Of a stretch of DNA of 64,000 nucleotides, positions 1-19,986 are shown piece after piece. Both the position numbers and the translations under genes were made by a program. The DNA is taken from the NCBI GenBank assembly GCA_016584305.1, contig JACEEZ010018149.1, forward strand, positions 5,001-69,000, in the 5' to 3' direction. Every line of letters starts with the position of its first letter. The first letter of the stretch is position 1. This stretch comes from Chionoecetes opilio. Lineage: Eukaryota > Arthropoda > Malacostraca > Decapoda > Majidae. Under the pieces are notes generated by a model that was not told the origin of the DNA, ran no database searches, and saw only the letters and a list, made by a program, of their open reading frames with translations.

Positions 1-3119
<3,119 letters not shown>

Positions 3120-3127
3120 CACACTAC

Positions 3128-3578
3128 CAGAGCTGGCCAGTATTTAAATACATTTGTATTTAAATATGTATTTAAATACATTTGTGTATTTATAAATGTA
3201 TTTATAAATACATTGGTTTTCATGTATTTAAATACAGTATTAAATACTCATAATATAAAAATGTAAATAAATTTTTATCACTTAATTACACAATAATCTC
3301 AATTACTCAAGTTAATTAATCAATTAATTAAATATACACTAGGAAAGTATCCTTTATCAGTCATCAAGCATTTTATAATGATGATCATGAATTACTAATA
3401 CATGTAAAAATGTGTGTATTTAAAATGTATTTACAAATGTATTTAAATACAATTGATGTATTTAGTATTTAGAATTTAAATACATTCGTAAAATGTATTT
3501 AGTATTTAAATACATTTTTCCCATGTATTTAGTATTTTGTATTAAAATACATTCAATGTATTTAGTGTCCCAGCTCTG
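3128..3578. mobile_element. hAT-type MITE, 451 bp, AT-rich
   Basis: The termini are inverted: CAGAGCTGG at the left and CCAGCTCTG at the right. A perfect 8-bp direct repeat, CACACTAC, lies immediately outside (3120-3127 and 3579-3586), which is the target duplication length of hAT transposases. The interior is extremely AT-rich and built from variants of GTATTTAAATAC, with no coding capacity. The element is non-autonomous. The family assignment is inferred from the 8-bp duplication and the CAG-type terminus. Confidence 0.8.
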
Positions 3579-3639
3579 CACACTACCACCACACTATACA
3601 CACACCATACCATACACCACATCACATCCTACCTTACCA

Positions 3640-6600
3640 CACTACCACCACAAAAAAAACGGTGACTGAAAAGTTTTAACACAATCACAGAAACACTTCA
3701 ATAGGAGGGGAAAAACAATACGGTACAAGTTTTTTCCCTTTTTCGTTTTTTTTTTTCCCTTTTCAGGCCTGCAAAAATAAAAATAAGGAATATTTGAGAA
3801 AAAAAAGGGCGGGGGAAAAAATTTTAAAAACCTGGGGAAATTTTTTAAAAAACCCCCGGACGCCCCCAAAAAAAAAACTTAACAACCCATCACCCATATA
3901 GAAACAACCAATTTGGGAACCCCAAACCCCCAAATCAAAAAAAGGAAGAATTACAAAAGAAGTGGAGAGAAAAAGAAAAAGATTAAAACAGGAAATTAAA
4001 AAAAGTACCCCAAATACAAATTTCCTTCATTTTTTCCTCATTTTTCTCCTAATTTTAATTTCCCACGTATACACAAAACCAACCAAGTTTAACTTACCCA
4101 AATATAACTGGAAAGTACTTTATCAGTTTAAATTTTTAATGAATTTTGATTATAATAATGTTAAAAATTGGTTTTTAAAATGTATTACAAATATTTTAAA
4201 AAAAAATTATTTTTTATATTTAAAATTTTAAAAAATTCTAATTTAGTAATTTAAATAATTTTAAAAATTTTTTAGAATTTTTATATCATTCAAGATTTAT
4301 AGATCTGACATAAACCCTAAAACATATAATTTAAAAATTTATTTTCAAATAAAAAAAAGGGGATTTAAATTTTAAAAAACACAGAAAATTAAAAGAAAAA
4401 CAAAACTTACAAGATAATTAAAATAAAATTCCAAAAGAATTTTTTTACACAGCACCACCAACTAAAAAACAATATAAAAAATCAAACATACCCCATAGGA
4501 CCAAAATAAAATCTAAAATTAAAAAAATTAAACCCCCCAAGGGACGAAATTTTAACACAACACAGAAACCTCAAAGAGGGGGAAAAAGGACAGAAGGAAA
4601 GAAGAGAAAAGGGGGAAAGGATAAAAGGGGGGAAAAAAAAGGAAAAAAAAAAAAAAAAAAAGGAGGAGTCAAAAAAAAACCAAAAAAAAAAAAACCGATA
4701 AACAACCCTTTTCTTTCCCCTAACCCTTCCCTTTCCACCCAACCTGCCCCCCCCAGGGGAACAATGGGAAGGAAGGGGCGGAAGGGGAGGGGGGGTGGAG
4801 AGTCTAAGTGGAGTGGTAAAAAGGGGGAGGAAGGGAAAAAGGGGGGACCCCCCCCGGGGGGGGGGGGGGCCCCCCCCCAAAAAAGGGGAAAAGGAAAGGG
4901 AAAAGGGGGAAGGGGTTAAGTGTGTGTGAGTAGAGTTTATAGTAGAATGAAAAATAAGTTTAAAGGTTAAAGGGGAGGGGAATATAGCATATATAGAAAA
5001 GAGTAGCAAGAGTAGTATAGTGTATAAGTAAAAGTATATATACTATATAATTATAGTATGTAAAAGTGTGAGAAAATGGTAAGTGTATAGAGATAGAAAG
5101 GAAGGGCTGGTCATATGGTATGGAAAAAATTCCCAAAATTTCCCTTTATGGTGGTTAGCTAAAGGAATGCTTTTTAAACCCTTTATTCAGGGGGGGTCTC
5201 TTGGTTTTTTTAAATTATTTTTCCCCCCTTTCTTTCTTTTCCTCATCAAGACAACAAAATAATTTTAAACTAACGGGTCAACGTTGTACCGTTGTTAAAA
5301 ATTATTTCTGTTAATGTTGAAAGCTCGAAAGGTTCCCAAATGACTTCAAACCAAATTAAATTCATCAAAACAGGATTACGCCTTTAAAGAAAATATTAAG
5401 TCGAATTTTTATAAAGTTTCCCCCAATGATTGTTTGGTGGTGGTTTTGTATTTATTGTATTTTTCAACAAACAGGCACATGAACTTCCAAGTTCCCCTCC
5501 AGGACTGGTAAATTTGTTTCTTTCGGAGTTGATAGTTTGTATTTAGTTAGCAAACTCAAAACAATAGTTTTTGGCGTTTTTCAAAGAATGTTTTAATCCC
5601 TTCTTTTTTCCCCTTTCTTTTCCCCAAAAAAAAACAATCAAAGTTGGAGGACGGGAAAAATGAAAAAAAAAAACAATATTAAAAAAATTTTTCACCCAAT
5701 CCCATATTCAGAAATTTAAATTTTAGTACCCATAATTGTTACCCCTTTAAATTTTTAAAATCGGGAAAATTTTAAAATTTTTTAAAAAAAAGGAGAGAAG
5801 GAAAAAGAAAAGAGAGGAAGAAGACGAGGAGGAAAAGGAAAAACAGACCCAATTTTTCCCAACCCCTTTGTTTCTTTAAAGAAAACACTCAAAAATAGAA
5901 AACATCCATTTACCTTCTTAAAACGTTTTTTTTAAAAACCCTTTTGAACAAAAGTAACAGGAGGGAAGGAGGGAGGAAAGAAGAAAAAAGGAGGTTGGTA
6001 GGGAAGGGGGAAAAGAGACAGGGGAGGGTGGAAGGGGGGAAAAGGGGGAAAAAAAAGCACTAAATTTCTTTTTTTTCTCTTTTACAAAAGGAAAAAATTA
6101 GGACTTATTTTCGTTTTACTTCCTCTTCTCCCTTTCTTTCTTCTTCTCTTTCCTCTTCCCTTTTTTTTCCTCTTCTTTTTTTCTTTATTCAAAAGCTTAC
6201 CCCAAAAAGAAATTTGTACCCACGGATTTGGTTTAAGAGAAAAGATATTGACGAAAAAAAAAGCAATGTTGAGGGAAAGAGGGGAAAGGGTTGAAAAAAG
6301 CAGAAGATGTCGAGAAGAACGAAAAGGAAAGAAATTATTTTGAGGGAAATAGTTTGAGTTTTTACTTGGGCGTAGAAAGAAAAGGGGATTTGGATCTTTC
6401 AATTTTTATACTGAGTTTTTGAATTTAAAAATTTGCAGGAAGTTTTTTCAAGATGAAAGCAGAGGGGGATGGTGGTTTGGAAAAAATTTTTCCCTCCCTT
6501 TCTTCCTCCTTCTTTCTCTTTCTCTTTTCTCTTCTCCACTTCTTTTTTTTCCTTTTCTTACCATAAAACTTTTTCCCCAACCCATTTTTTTTCTTTCCTT

Positions 6601-7330
6601 AAACTTCACTTTTTTACCTTCGAACACAAGGTTTTCTCTTTTTCCCCCTTCCTTTCCGCTATCCTCTCTCTTCTTCTCTCTTTTTAAATGGGACAAAAGA
6701 ATTCCTGGTTTCTCCATTCATTTTTACGCTTTCTTGCCTTTCCTCTTTCAATTAATCACCCTTTGGGCCCTTTTAATAGAAATGTCGGGTAAAAATCAGA
6801 TTATTTTCTTGTATTTGGTGTTAGTTTCGACCTCTTTTTCTTCTTCCATATAAATTCCTTTTTAATTTTACAGTTTTTTATTCCAAAATAGGTTATTTCT
6901 CCACCTTTTTCATCTTATTATGTTCATTACTACTGTTTCTCCAAAGGCCAATTGCTTATCCTTATTTACTTTTTCCTAAATTCCAATTTCCTCTATCTTC
7001 CTTTTGGTCTATTCCAATTCTTTTTAACTAAAAGTTTTTTTTCCTCCTCTCCCCTCTTCTTTCTCTAAATTTTAGTAGATTCACTCCCCCTCTTTTTGGA
7101 TTTAAATTTAGGTCATTTCTTCTATCTTTCTTCTTTTTACCAACTCTCTTATCTCTCTGCTTTCGACCCTATGTACAATTTTACATTAAATTTCCCCTTC
7201 CTGCTTTGTTAAAAATTTAATTCCCTTATTTTTTAATTGAGGGAGGAGGGGCAAGGAAACCCTTTCACCAAAACAAAAAAATTTGGGAAACCGGACTAAA
7301 AAAACTCAAAAAATTAAGAAAACCGACCGT
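3640..7330. other. Homopolymer-rich, probably low-quality consensus
   Basis: The texture differs from the rest of the window. Almost every base is doubled or in a run (runs of A, C and G at 3640-3900, 4560-4900, 5560-6060), including a block near 4848-4880 where C, G, C and A runs follow one another. No splice-like, repeat or coding structure is credible. The short open frames here are Phe/Leu/Lys-rich and disagree with one another. I read it as sequence assembled from poor reads, perhaps over a real AT-rich or purine-rich repeat. Confidence 0.55.
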
Positions 7331-7649
7331 TTTGAAAGAAAAAAATGAGAAATAAAGCGAGTTAATCGGGATGGCCCGCGGGAGCCTGGGTCATCCCCGG
7401 AAGAATTAAAACACAAACTCTTATAATCTATGCGATAACAACCCATTAGTTTTTGTTGACTTAATCTTTTAATTATTATTGATTTATTTTTATTTTTACT
7501 CTTTAATATAGATTCCAAATTTCGACTTTTTTCCTTATTTTTCTAAGTCTGTTTTTTATAGTTATTTTTTAATTCATGTTATTTGTATTACTTATATTAT
7601 ATTTTTATTGTTTGTTATCATTATTAAGTCATTACCTTAACTTACCCCC

Positions 7650-10451
<2,802 letters not shown>

Positions 10452-10602
10452 AGGAAAGAAGGAAGGAAAGAGGATAGGAAGGAAGGAAAGAGGGAAGGAA
10501 GGAAAGAAGAAAAGAAGAAAGGAAATATGAAAGTTTTATATGAGTAAAAACAAAGGGAATTGAGATAGGGAAGATGCCTTTATTGTCCTCAGTATTCTTT
10601 AG

Positions 10603-10671
10603 CCAATCAGGTGTCTCCTTTGACCCCGCCAGCCAATCAGCGAACAGAAAATAAGTGTTAGTATATATTTT
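10603..10671 (+). promoter_or_regulatory. CCAAT-CCAAT-TATA promoter of the KH-domain gene
   Basis: Two identical AGCCAATCAG boxes lie 30 bp apart (10601-10610 and 10631-10640), followed by a TATA-like TATATATTTT at 10662-10671. The spacing predicts transcription start near 10690-10700, and the first long open frame on this strand starts at 10889. A short upstream ATG at about 10696 would open a tiny upstream ORF in the leader. Motif order and spacing are seen directly; promoter activity is inferred. Confidence 0.6.
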
Positions 10672-10888
10672 ACCTCCGCGCTACAAGGTTCCAACATGTA
10701 CCATAGAGTAAAAGCCACGCGCTGATAACCTGACTACTGGCTGGTGAGCCTGGAGTTGGCTGTGAAGGGAAGCGTAAGCGTCTTAACTCCAACCTCCAAC
10801 CTCTTCGTGGATCTAAAAAAAAAGATCCTTAATATTGCGAGGGTGCCTGTTTGACGGACTCTGAGAGAAAGTAAGATTGGAGACAGTG

Positions 10889-12984
10889 ATGATTGCCAAG
10901 GTAGATTCACGTCTCAAGCTTATGGAAGGCGACGAAGAGACCAAGACTTGTTGCGGCTGTGCGTACGTCTTTCGGCGACTGTGGCGACAGCTGACCAAGA
11001 AGAAGAAATCCCAGCGGAAAACTGTAGACGTGGAAGTCTATGCCAAAAAGGAGGAAAACGAGGAATCAGGAGTAATTATCGAAGAGAAGATCGTACAAGA
11101 AAAAGAAACCAGTCTATTAATTGAAGAAACAAATGTCTTAGAAGAACCAGAACAAACTGAACACGATTCAGTAAGGGAAGAAAACAAAAACACTGAGCAG
11201 GAAGCCAAGGAAGCCATGGCCATTGCCAGCGCGGCGCAGGAAGACACACACCAGGAAGCAAAGGAAGAGGTGAAGGAAGAAGAAAGACGCTCTGAAACAA
11301 AAGAAAAAGAAGCGACCACGGGCCAGGGCGCGCCGTGCCGAGGCAGACCAGGGCCTCGTGTCCGGCGTGATGTACGTCTCCGGCGAGGCCCTGCACGTCA
11401 CCTCCGAGGCCTGGACGCCGGCCCGCGGCAAGAGGCATCGCCCCAGCAAGGCCCAGGCGCTGCCCCCCGTCACCGTGGCGGCACCGTGCACACAGCAGCA
11501 GCAGAAGGCCGCGCCGCAGAAGGCCACCCCGCAGAAGGTCGCCCCGAAAGGCTGCGCCGCAGAAGGCCGCGCCTCCACAGGCAAAGAAGAATGTCCGGTG
11601 CGCCAAGGAGCGTGTAGAGGAAAGCGTGAGGGACTCATGGAAGGTGGAGAAGGTGGAGGTGGCGGTGGCCGCGGCGCCCCACATGCGGCGCTGCATCATC
11701 GGGCCTGGCGGCGCCACACTGAAGAAGCTGCAGCAAGAGTTTCCCAGCGTTCAGGTGAAGGTGCCGCCGCCGCGGGACGCCGTGACCGCCACCGTCACGG
11801 TGCGGGGACCTCCCCGGCAGGTTACCGCCGCGGCGCATCGCCTCAAGGCGCTGCTGCACGAGACGGAGGTGGTGGAGGCGCAGGTGGCAGTGGCGCCACA
11901 CCAGCGGCGCCACGTGATAGGCCTCGGCGGCGCCAACATCCGGAAGCTCCAGGAGGAGTTCCCCGAAGTGGCGGTGACGGTGCCGCCTCGCGAGGACCGC
12001 GCCGCCCGCAGCGTGGCGCTGAAGGGTCCGCGGCGCCAAGTGGCCGGCGCCACGGCACTCCTTGGCCCCCGATGCCAAGGCCAAACTATCCCGCGCAGCA
12101 CCCAAACTACACCTCTAACCTCCAACCCAATCACCACCCCAACACCCGCCCCAACCACAACCACCACCCACACCACCAACTCAATCACCACCCCAACCAC
12201 CACCCCAACCACTACCCCAACCACCGCAACCACCACCACGCCAACAACCATCAACCCAATCACCACTCCAACCACCACCGCAACCATCACCAAAACCACC
12301 ACCCACACGGTACTGTCCGTAGGCAAACTGTCCGGTAGGCAAATTGTCCGTAGGCAAACTGTCCGTAGGCAAACTGTCCGGCCACGCACCCACACCACCA
12401 CTAAAACTCCCGTCCCCATTACTATTGACAATCCCACCCAAGTCGCCACCCTCCCTCCCGCCCTCAACGCCGAGGACTTTCCTGCCCTCAGCGCGGCACA
12501 TACAACACACCGCCTATCACACCCTCCCGCCCAGGGCACCACCGCCCCTCACGCCCGCAACACCCAACACCCTCCTGCCAACACCACCGTTCACCCTCCC
12601 GCCCATTCCCGCCCTTCTACAAGACGCCGCCAATTACATCCTACTGCCCAAAACACCGCCCGCAATACCACCCACCACAGCAACTATCCTCCCGCCCATT
12701 ACCGTAACTATCCTCCCGCCCCCTACATTAACTATCCTTCCGCCCACTATCAAGACTATTACGCCCATCCTAACTATCCTCCAGCCCACTACCACAACTA
12801 CTCTTCTGCGTACTATCAAGACTATTACGCCCATCAACACCGCGACTATCCCCCCGCCCATTATCGTGACTATTACGCCCATCCACACCGTGACTCTCCT
12901 CCCGCCCACTACCACAACAACCCACCCGCCCACCACCACGCCCGCAGAAGCCGCCGCCCCACCCACCCTCACGCCCACCCTTGA
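10889..12984 (+). CDS. KH-domain (vigilin-like) RNA-binding protein, frame broken
   Basis: Two KH domains are clear: KH1 about 11653-11870 with the GPGG loop at 11701-11712, and KH2 about 11872-12066 with GLGG at 11920-11931. Both carry the vigilin-type pattern of IIGxGG followed by a Lys-Leu-Gln helix. KH folds bind single-stranded RNA. The N-terminus has a Cys-Cys-Gly-Cys motif, a basic patch and a Glu-rich stretch; the C-terminus is Pro/His/Tyr/Asn-rich with repeated NYPPAHY-like units. The frame changes about 11290-11312 and about 11548 (each +1, in A-rich runs) and near 12062 (in a C run), then again around the 12314-12382 tandem repeat. In each segment the chosen frame gives compositionally sensible protein, so the breaks are sequencing indels or real decay. 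The start is the first in-frame ATG at 10889. No introns are needed, which could mean a retrogene. Vigilin itself has about 14 KH domains, so this is a relative, not vigilin. Confidence 0.6.
12314..12382 (+). repeat. 16-17-bp tandem repeat inside the KH gene
   Basis: About four copies of a CTGTCCGTAGGCAAA-type unit, with unit lengths of 16 and 17 bp. Because the lengths differ, the array changes reading frame in the Pro/His-rich tail of the KH-domain gene and supplies a TAG in one frame. Confidence 0.8.
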
Positions 12985-13007
12985 GGCATACACTGACCTC
13001 AAATTCT

Positions 13008-13013
13008 AATAAA
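13008..13013 (+). terminator. AATAAA polyadenylation signal of the KH gene
   Basis: An exact AATAAA lies 24 bp after the TGA of the KH-domain gene. Downstream, a minisatellite repeats further AATAAA hexamers (see 13016-13255), so cleavage could be heterogeneous. Confidence 0.6.
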
Positions 13014-13015
13014 TA

Positions 13016-13255
13016 CATAAACTGACTGAGTAAACTGAAATGAATGAATAAACTGACTGAGTAAACTGAAATTAATGAATAAACTGACTGAATAAACTGA
13101 AATTAATGAATAAACTGACTGAATAAACTGAAATTAATGAATAAATTGACTGAATAAACTTAAATGAATTAATAAACTGACTGAATAAACTGAAAATAAT
13201 GAATAAACTGACTGAATAAATTAAACTAATGAATAAACTGACTGAATAAACTGAC
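13016..13255. repeat. 31-bp minisatellite carrying AATAAA in each unit
   Basis: About eight imperfect copies of a 31-bp unit whose core is ACTGACTGAATAAACTGAAA. Each copy contains one or two AATAAA hexamers on the plus strand. It begins directly after the KH gene stop codon and first polyadenylation signal. Confidence 0.85.
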
Positions 13256-13357
13256 CTCGAGTAATTATATGTCAGGTCAATTATCGAACCCAGGATCACG
13301 TAAACTTGTCGTGATTTCAATGGTACAAAATATGATATTCTTTTTAGCGGAAGTTAA

Positions 13358-13564
13358 CCCCTTCACGCCCAGATCCTTCCTTTGCTAAAAAAAAAATTGC
13401 CTGCTGCTAGCCACAAAATAACGAAAAGCAACTAAATATAACCAACCAACCAGTGGAAAAAGGATACTAAACAGACCATATCTACAAAACACTACTTATA
13501 TTCACTAAAAATCGTCCAATGGCACTCAAATCACAATGGAAACCACGTTCTGGGTCTCAAGGGA
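13358..13564. mobile_element. TTAA-flanked 205-bp MITE, copy 1 (piggyBac-type)
   Basis: Flanked by TTAA on both sides (13354-13357, 13565-13568). One end reads CCCCTTCACGCCCAGATC and the other, in reverse, CCCTTGAGACCCAGAACG. Eight further copies lie in this window in both orientations. TTAA duplications and CCC-starting ends are hallmarks of piggyBac transposition; there is no coding capacity. Confidence 0.8.
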
Positions 13565-13653
13565 TTAATTGTGTATTCAGTAGATAGTATGGAAACTAAA
13601 GGGAATTTTGAAGGAATATAAATTGAGTTTTATGTAAACTGAGTAAAGTTTAA

Positions 13654-13741
13654 CCCCTTGAGACCCAGAACGCAATCTCCACGGCAACCTGAGTACCATT
13701 AGACGATTTCTAGTGAATACAAGCAACATCTTATAGATACG
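13654..13741. mobile_element. TTAA MITE, copy 2, truncated
   Basis: Begins with TTAA plus CCCCTTGAGACCCAGAACG and follows the family for about 88 bp, then stops at a GAG-rich tract (13740-13770). It lies only 86 bp from copy 1 in inverted orientation. Confidence 0.75.
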
Positions 13742-13839
13742 AGGAGGAGGAGGAAGAGGAAGAGGAAGATAAGATAAGATTTTCATCCTATCTAGACACT
13801 TTGCAAGTACCAACTACAAGGTTATTGACTATACAAAGC

Positions 13840-13942
13840 GCCGCCACGTCAGCACGAACTAGGCGGACTCGAACCGCTGACCGAATGCGCAGGGACGCTG
13901 CACATTGCGAGGTCGTCTCTACTAACCTTGCCACCCTGACGG
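13840..13942 (-). ncRNA. tRNA-like sequence, probably a SINE head
   Basis: On the minus strand there is a perfect B-box, GGTTCGAGTCC, inside a T-arm-like stem (GCGG/CCGC), with an A-box-like TGGCAAGGTTAG about 60 bp upstream. The outer ends GTCAG and CTGAC can pair as an acceptor-like stem. At about 94 nt it would be a class II (Leu/Ser-like) tRNA, but the anticodon arm is not convincing. On the minus strand it is followed by a tail with repeated CTTATCTTAT. A tRNA-derived SINE is more likely than a working tRNA. Confidence 0.4.
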
Positions 13943-14097
13943 GCGGAAGAGGAAGAGGAGGAGGAGGAGGAGGAGAAAAGCAAGGAGGAGGAGGAGGAGG
14001 AAGCAAACATTTAGCCTTGTTTTCGTCTTCTCCCTGTCTTCCTTCGCCCTTTGACAAGACGCAGAGAACAAGAATAAGAGAAAGATAGGAGATAGGA

Positions 14098-14183
14098 AGG
14101 AGGGAAGGAAGGAAGGAAGGAAGGAAGGAAGGAAGGAAGGAAGGAAGGAAGGAAGGAAGGAAGGAAGGAAGGAAGGAAGGAAG
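14098..14183. repeat. (GGAA)n tetranucleotide microsatellite
   Basis: About 21 near-perfect AAGG units. Confidence 0.9.
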
Positions 14184-14394
14184 AGAAGATGAAAGAGAAA
14201 GAACTAAGGAAAGCATGACAAAGAAATCACAGAAATATGAAAGACGTTGGAATTGAAACTTAAACAGAGCAAAAAATCCCATAATTACAACACAAACCGA
14301 ACTGTAAAGACTATACATATATTGCCCACATGTATATATTATCTTATATTTGCTTTAGTATTTAAGTTCATTTACTCATGTAGGCCATATTATA

Positions 14395-14620
14395 CATTTT
14401 ATATATATTTTTTTACTGTATGCTTTCGGGTGAAAATAAAATTATTATTATTATTATTAACCGAAAAATGAGCCACATGTAATTTGTATAGCCATTGGCC
14501 GCCCGTGTCTCCGGCGCAAGGGCATTATTTTATGTTTATATCCCTTGTTTGTTTGTCTTTCTGTTTTTCTTATGTTAAACTGTAATAGATGTAAATAAAT
14601 AAAAAAATAATAATAATAAA
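14395..14620 (+). repeat. Retroelement-like 3' tail with (TTA)n
   Basis: CTTTCGGGTGAAAATAAA runs directly into (TTA)n at about 14441-14459. The same CTTCGGGTGAAAAT core before an ATT repeat occurs at 31946-31985, so this is a dispersed element whose 3' end is a trinucleotide tail. A second AT-rich tail with TAAATAAATAAAA follows at about 14590-14620. Confidence 0.5.
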
Positions 14621-14812
14621 AAAAACTTCAGGTCAGGCGGGCTCTATCACATCATCCCCCCCCCCCCCCGCGGCCCGCCCTACGATGAGTGTTCTATTCC
14701 TGGCCACCACCATCACTCTTCACCGGTAGTATACTATAGTGGGGCGCCCTTACTCTGAGTTCAAAGTACCCTTATCACGCCCAGCCATGCTTCCTCTGCC
14801 TCCTGTCACCCT

Positions 14813-15038
14813 TACTCCCTTGAGGCCCAGAACGTAATTCCCATTGTAATTTGACAACCATTAGACGATTTTTAGTTAATATAAGCAATATTTTATGGAT
14901 TTGACTTGATTAGTATCCTTGTCGACTAACTAATTTGGTGTATTCAGTTAATTTTCGTAATTTTTTATGGCTAACAGACTTTTTTATAGATTATAACAGA
15001 TTTTTTTATAGCAAAAGAAAGATCTGGGCGTGAAAGGG
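14813..15038. mobile_element. TTAA MITE, copy 3
   Basis: Same 205-bp family: CCCTTGAGGCCCAGAACG at the left and GATCTGGGCGTGAAAGGG followed by TTAA (15039-15042) at the right. The left TTAA is decayed. Confidence 0.75.
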
Positions 15039-15202
15039 TTAACTTAAAATGACCGCCCAGCAAGTGATGTATACATGACAGTTATGACAGATGCGATGTC
15101 AAGATGACTTAACATTATTTTATAGACCGTGACTATGTTGGTTGCACACACACACACATCGTTGGTAACTGTTGTTGTTGCTGTTGTTCTGATGGCGTTT
15201 TG

Positions 15203-16957
<1,755 letters not shown>

Positions 16958-17178
16958 AGAACCAAGTAAGCCACGGATCTATACCACCACGTATAAAGTT
17001 GACATCACATTATATACATCAATCCCTATGTATATATACCAGATGTAGGTACGTATACATAGCATAGTACGTATACAAGAGCTCACACACATACGAGTTT
17101 ACACTAATACATCCACTGAATATCGTAAACTACACGGGAAAATATACACTATAGTTTAAAAGCCCGTGACCCTAAAGA

Positions 17179-17376
<198 letters not shown>

Positions 17377-17709
17377 ACTACATAAAAATATATAAGAGAT
17401 GTAGGAATATATATCTTAAACGTCCATAGCCATCTCCCTCCCCCCCAAAAAATTAAAAATAATATATAACGAAATTCCCAGGTGTATATTGTAAACTTCA
17501 TGTATACTGAGAGTTTACACTGTTGCTGTTTACCTCTATACACTTACCATTAGCCTGTTGGAAATGGTCCCAGCTATCATAACTGTTGTTGTTTGTTGTT
17601 GTAGGAGTACACAACAACTTACCTGTAAAGAGAAGACAGAGGTGTTACTTAAAGGTGGGATAGGGTGGTGGTTAGGGTGGTGGTGGTAGAGTAATAATGA
17701 TAGCTAATA

Positions 17710-17711
17710 TT

Positions 17712-17802
<91 letters not shown>

Positions 17803-17981
17803 CTGTAGTGGAGAGCGGCATATTAGTGTAGATGACGGAGAGAGGAGAATAAGTAGTGGATAAGTAGTAGTAGCCTATGGTTGGATGCCACAGTCAGTAG
17901 CGATCAGAGTTGGGGCTACTGGCATTCAGTTAATGGAATCCGCAAATAAACAAGCGGTGGAGGTATCTTTAGTAGAAAAAA

Positions 17982-18016
<35 letters not shown>

Positions 18017-18044
18017 CAGTAGTAGTAGTAGTAGCAGTAGTAGC

Positions 18045-18093
<49 letters not shown>

Positions 18094-18586
18094 ATAACAA
18101 TAATGATAATAACAATAAAAATATGAATTATTCCTCAAGTTAAATCTTATCTTATCTTAGACAAATTACTACATCATACATCCATAAATCACCCCTTCAC
18201 AACCTCCCTCCCATTACAGCATTACGACGCAATACATGACCACAGAATTTTATATTATGGTCACTACACTTCCCCTCTCCTCTTCTCCTCCTCTCCATCC
18301 CTCTCCCTCCCCCTCTTCTCAAAACAACCTCCCCCTCTACTCTACACTACCCTGCCTTTTCCCTCTCCCTCCCACCCCTCTCTCTCCCCCCAGCACACCC
18401 CACCTCCCCCACCTTTCCCCCCAACAAACACAACCTCCAAAAGGATATATATAAATAAATAAACAACAGTAATCATGAGTGTCCTTCGTCGGGTGGTAGA
18501 AGCAGACTTGTAATAGCCAATGAGACTGCAACAAAGGCACCAGGAAGGAAGGCTGTAGTAGTAGTAGTAGTAGTAGTAATAGTAGC

Positions 18587-18666
<80 letters not shown>

Positions 18667-18929
18667 TAGTTGTAGTAGTAGTAGTAGTAGTAGTAGTAAT
18701 AATAGCAGTGGTGGTAATAATAGCAGTGGTGGTAATAGTAGTAATAATAGCAGTGGTGGTAATAGTAGTATTAATAGCAGTGGTGGTTAGTAGTAGTTGC
18801 AGTGGTAGTAGAAGTAGTAGTAGTAGTAGTAGTAGTAATATAGCAGTGGTGGTAATAGTAGTATTAATAGCAGTGGTGGTTAGTTGTAGTTGCAGTGGTA
18901 GTTGCAGTGGTAGTTGCAGTGGTAGTTGC

Positions 18930-19024
<95 letters not shown>
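17710..19024. repeat. (AGT)n microsatellite province
   Basis: AGT tracts at 17716-17801, 17986-18093, 18554-18690 and 18932-19024. Between 18690 and 18930 is a higher-order pattern of TAATAGCAGTGGTGG and AGTTGCAGTGGT units. The intervening 18240-18450 is C/T-rich. No gene is supported; open frames here are Ser, Val or Thr homopolymers. Confidence 0.9.
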
Positions 19025-19379
19025 GGAAAAAAAGCATGTGGAAATAAATGAAGCAAAAACCTTGAACTTCAAAACTTTCTCATTTTCACTTTTTTTTCAT
19101 CACTTTCGCTGTCATCACCTCGACCACAAAAAAAGGAGAAAAAAGAAGGGAAAAGCAATATTACTAAGTAGTAGTCGTATCTACCTGAGTAATATTACTT
19201 GTCTGGGTTTTTTTTTTTTAGTGTGTGTGTGTAATTCACCCACGGTCTTGTCCATGTGAGGCGGACTCGCGATCGCCAGATTCAACCTCTCGTAGTGAGC
19301 TTGGGTGTCATAGTGTATGATCTTAGGGTAATGCTGGAACCTCGCACACCAATCCCCTTGCATCCCCATTAATTAGGAG

Positions 19380-19950
19380 GACAGTAACCGACAGTCGAGG
19401 AGGAAGAGGAGGAATATATAGGAGATACAAAGGAATACAGAGGAAGAACAGACAGCAACAGCCCTACTGGCCCAAACGAGGCTGCCTGAGATGGAGGAGG
19501 AAGAGTAAGAAGACGAGGAGGAAGAGGAGGAGGAGGAGGAAGAAGACGAGGAGGAGGAGGAGGAGGAGGAGGAGGAGGAGGAGGAGGAGGAGGAGGAGGA
19601 GGAGGAGGAGGAGGAGGAGGAGGAGGAGGACGAGGACGAGGACGAGGAGGAGGAGGAGGAGGAGGAGGAAGGGTAGGAGGAGGCGGAGGAGGGGTAGGAA
19701 AACGACAAGAAGGAAGAGGAGGAGTAGTATTAGAACGACAGTCTTCTCGCCACCACTCACTCACCACTTCTATGCTGGACGCGCCTTTTTTTCCTCCTCC
19801 TGTAAAACGGCGGCCACAGATTCCACCATATCTTGCCGCCGCTGTGGTGATTCTTGGTGTTGTTGTTGGTGGGTGGTGGTGGAGGTGGCGTCTCTCGCGT
19901 AAGGGCTCAAGGGGGTATTTGTGGCTAGCTCAGGCATCATTGCAGTGTGT

Positions 19951-19986
<36 letters not shown>

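Noticed and set aside
6082..6853. Overlapping Phe/Leu- and Lys/Arg-rich frames on both strands
   Set aside because: They lie in the homopolymer-inflated region and have no codon bias, domains or splice sites.
13840..13942. Functional tRNA gene
   Set aside because: No convincing anticodon arm and an imperfect acceptor stem; kept only as a SINE-like feature.
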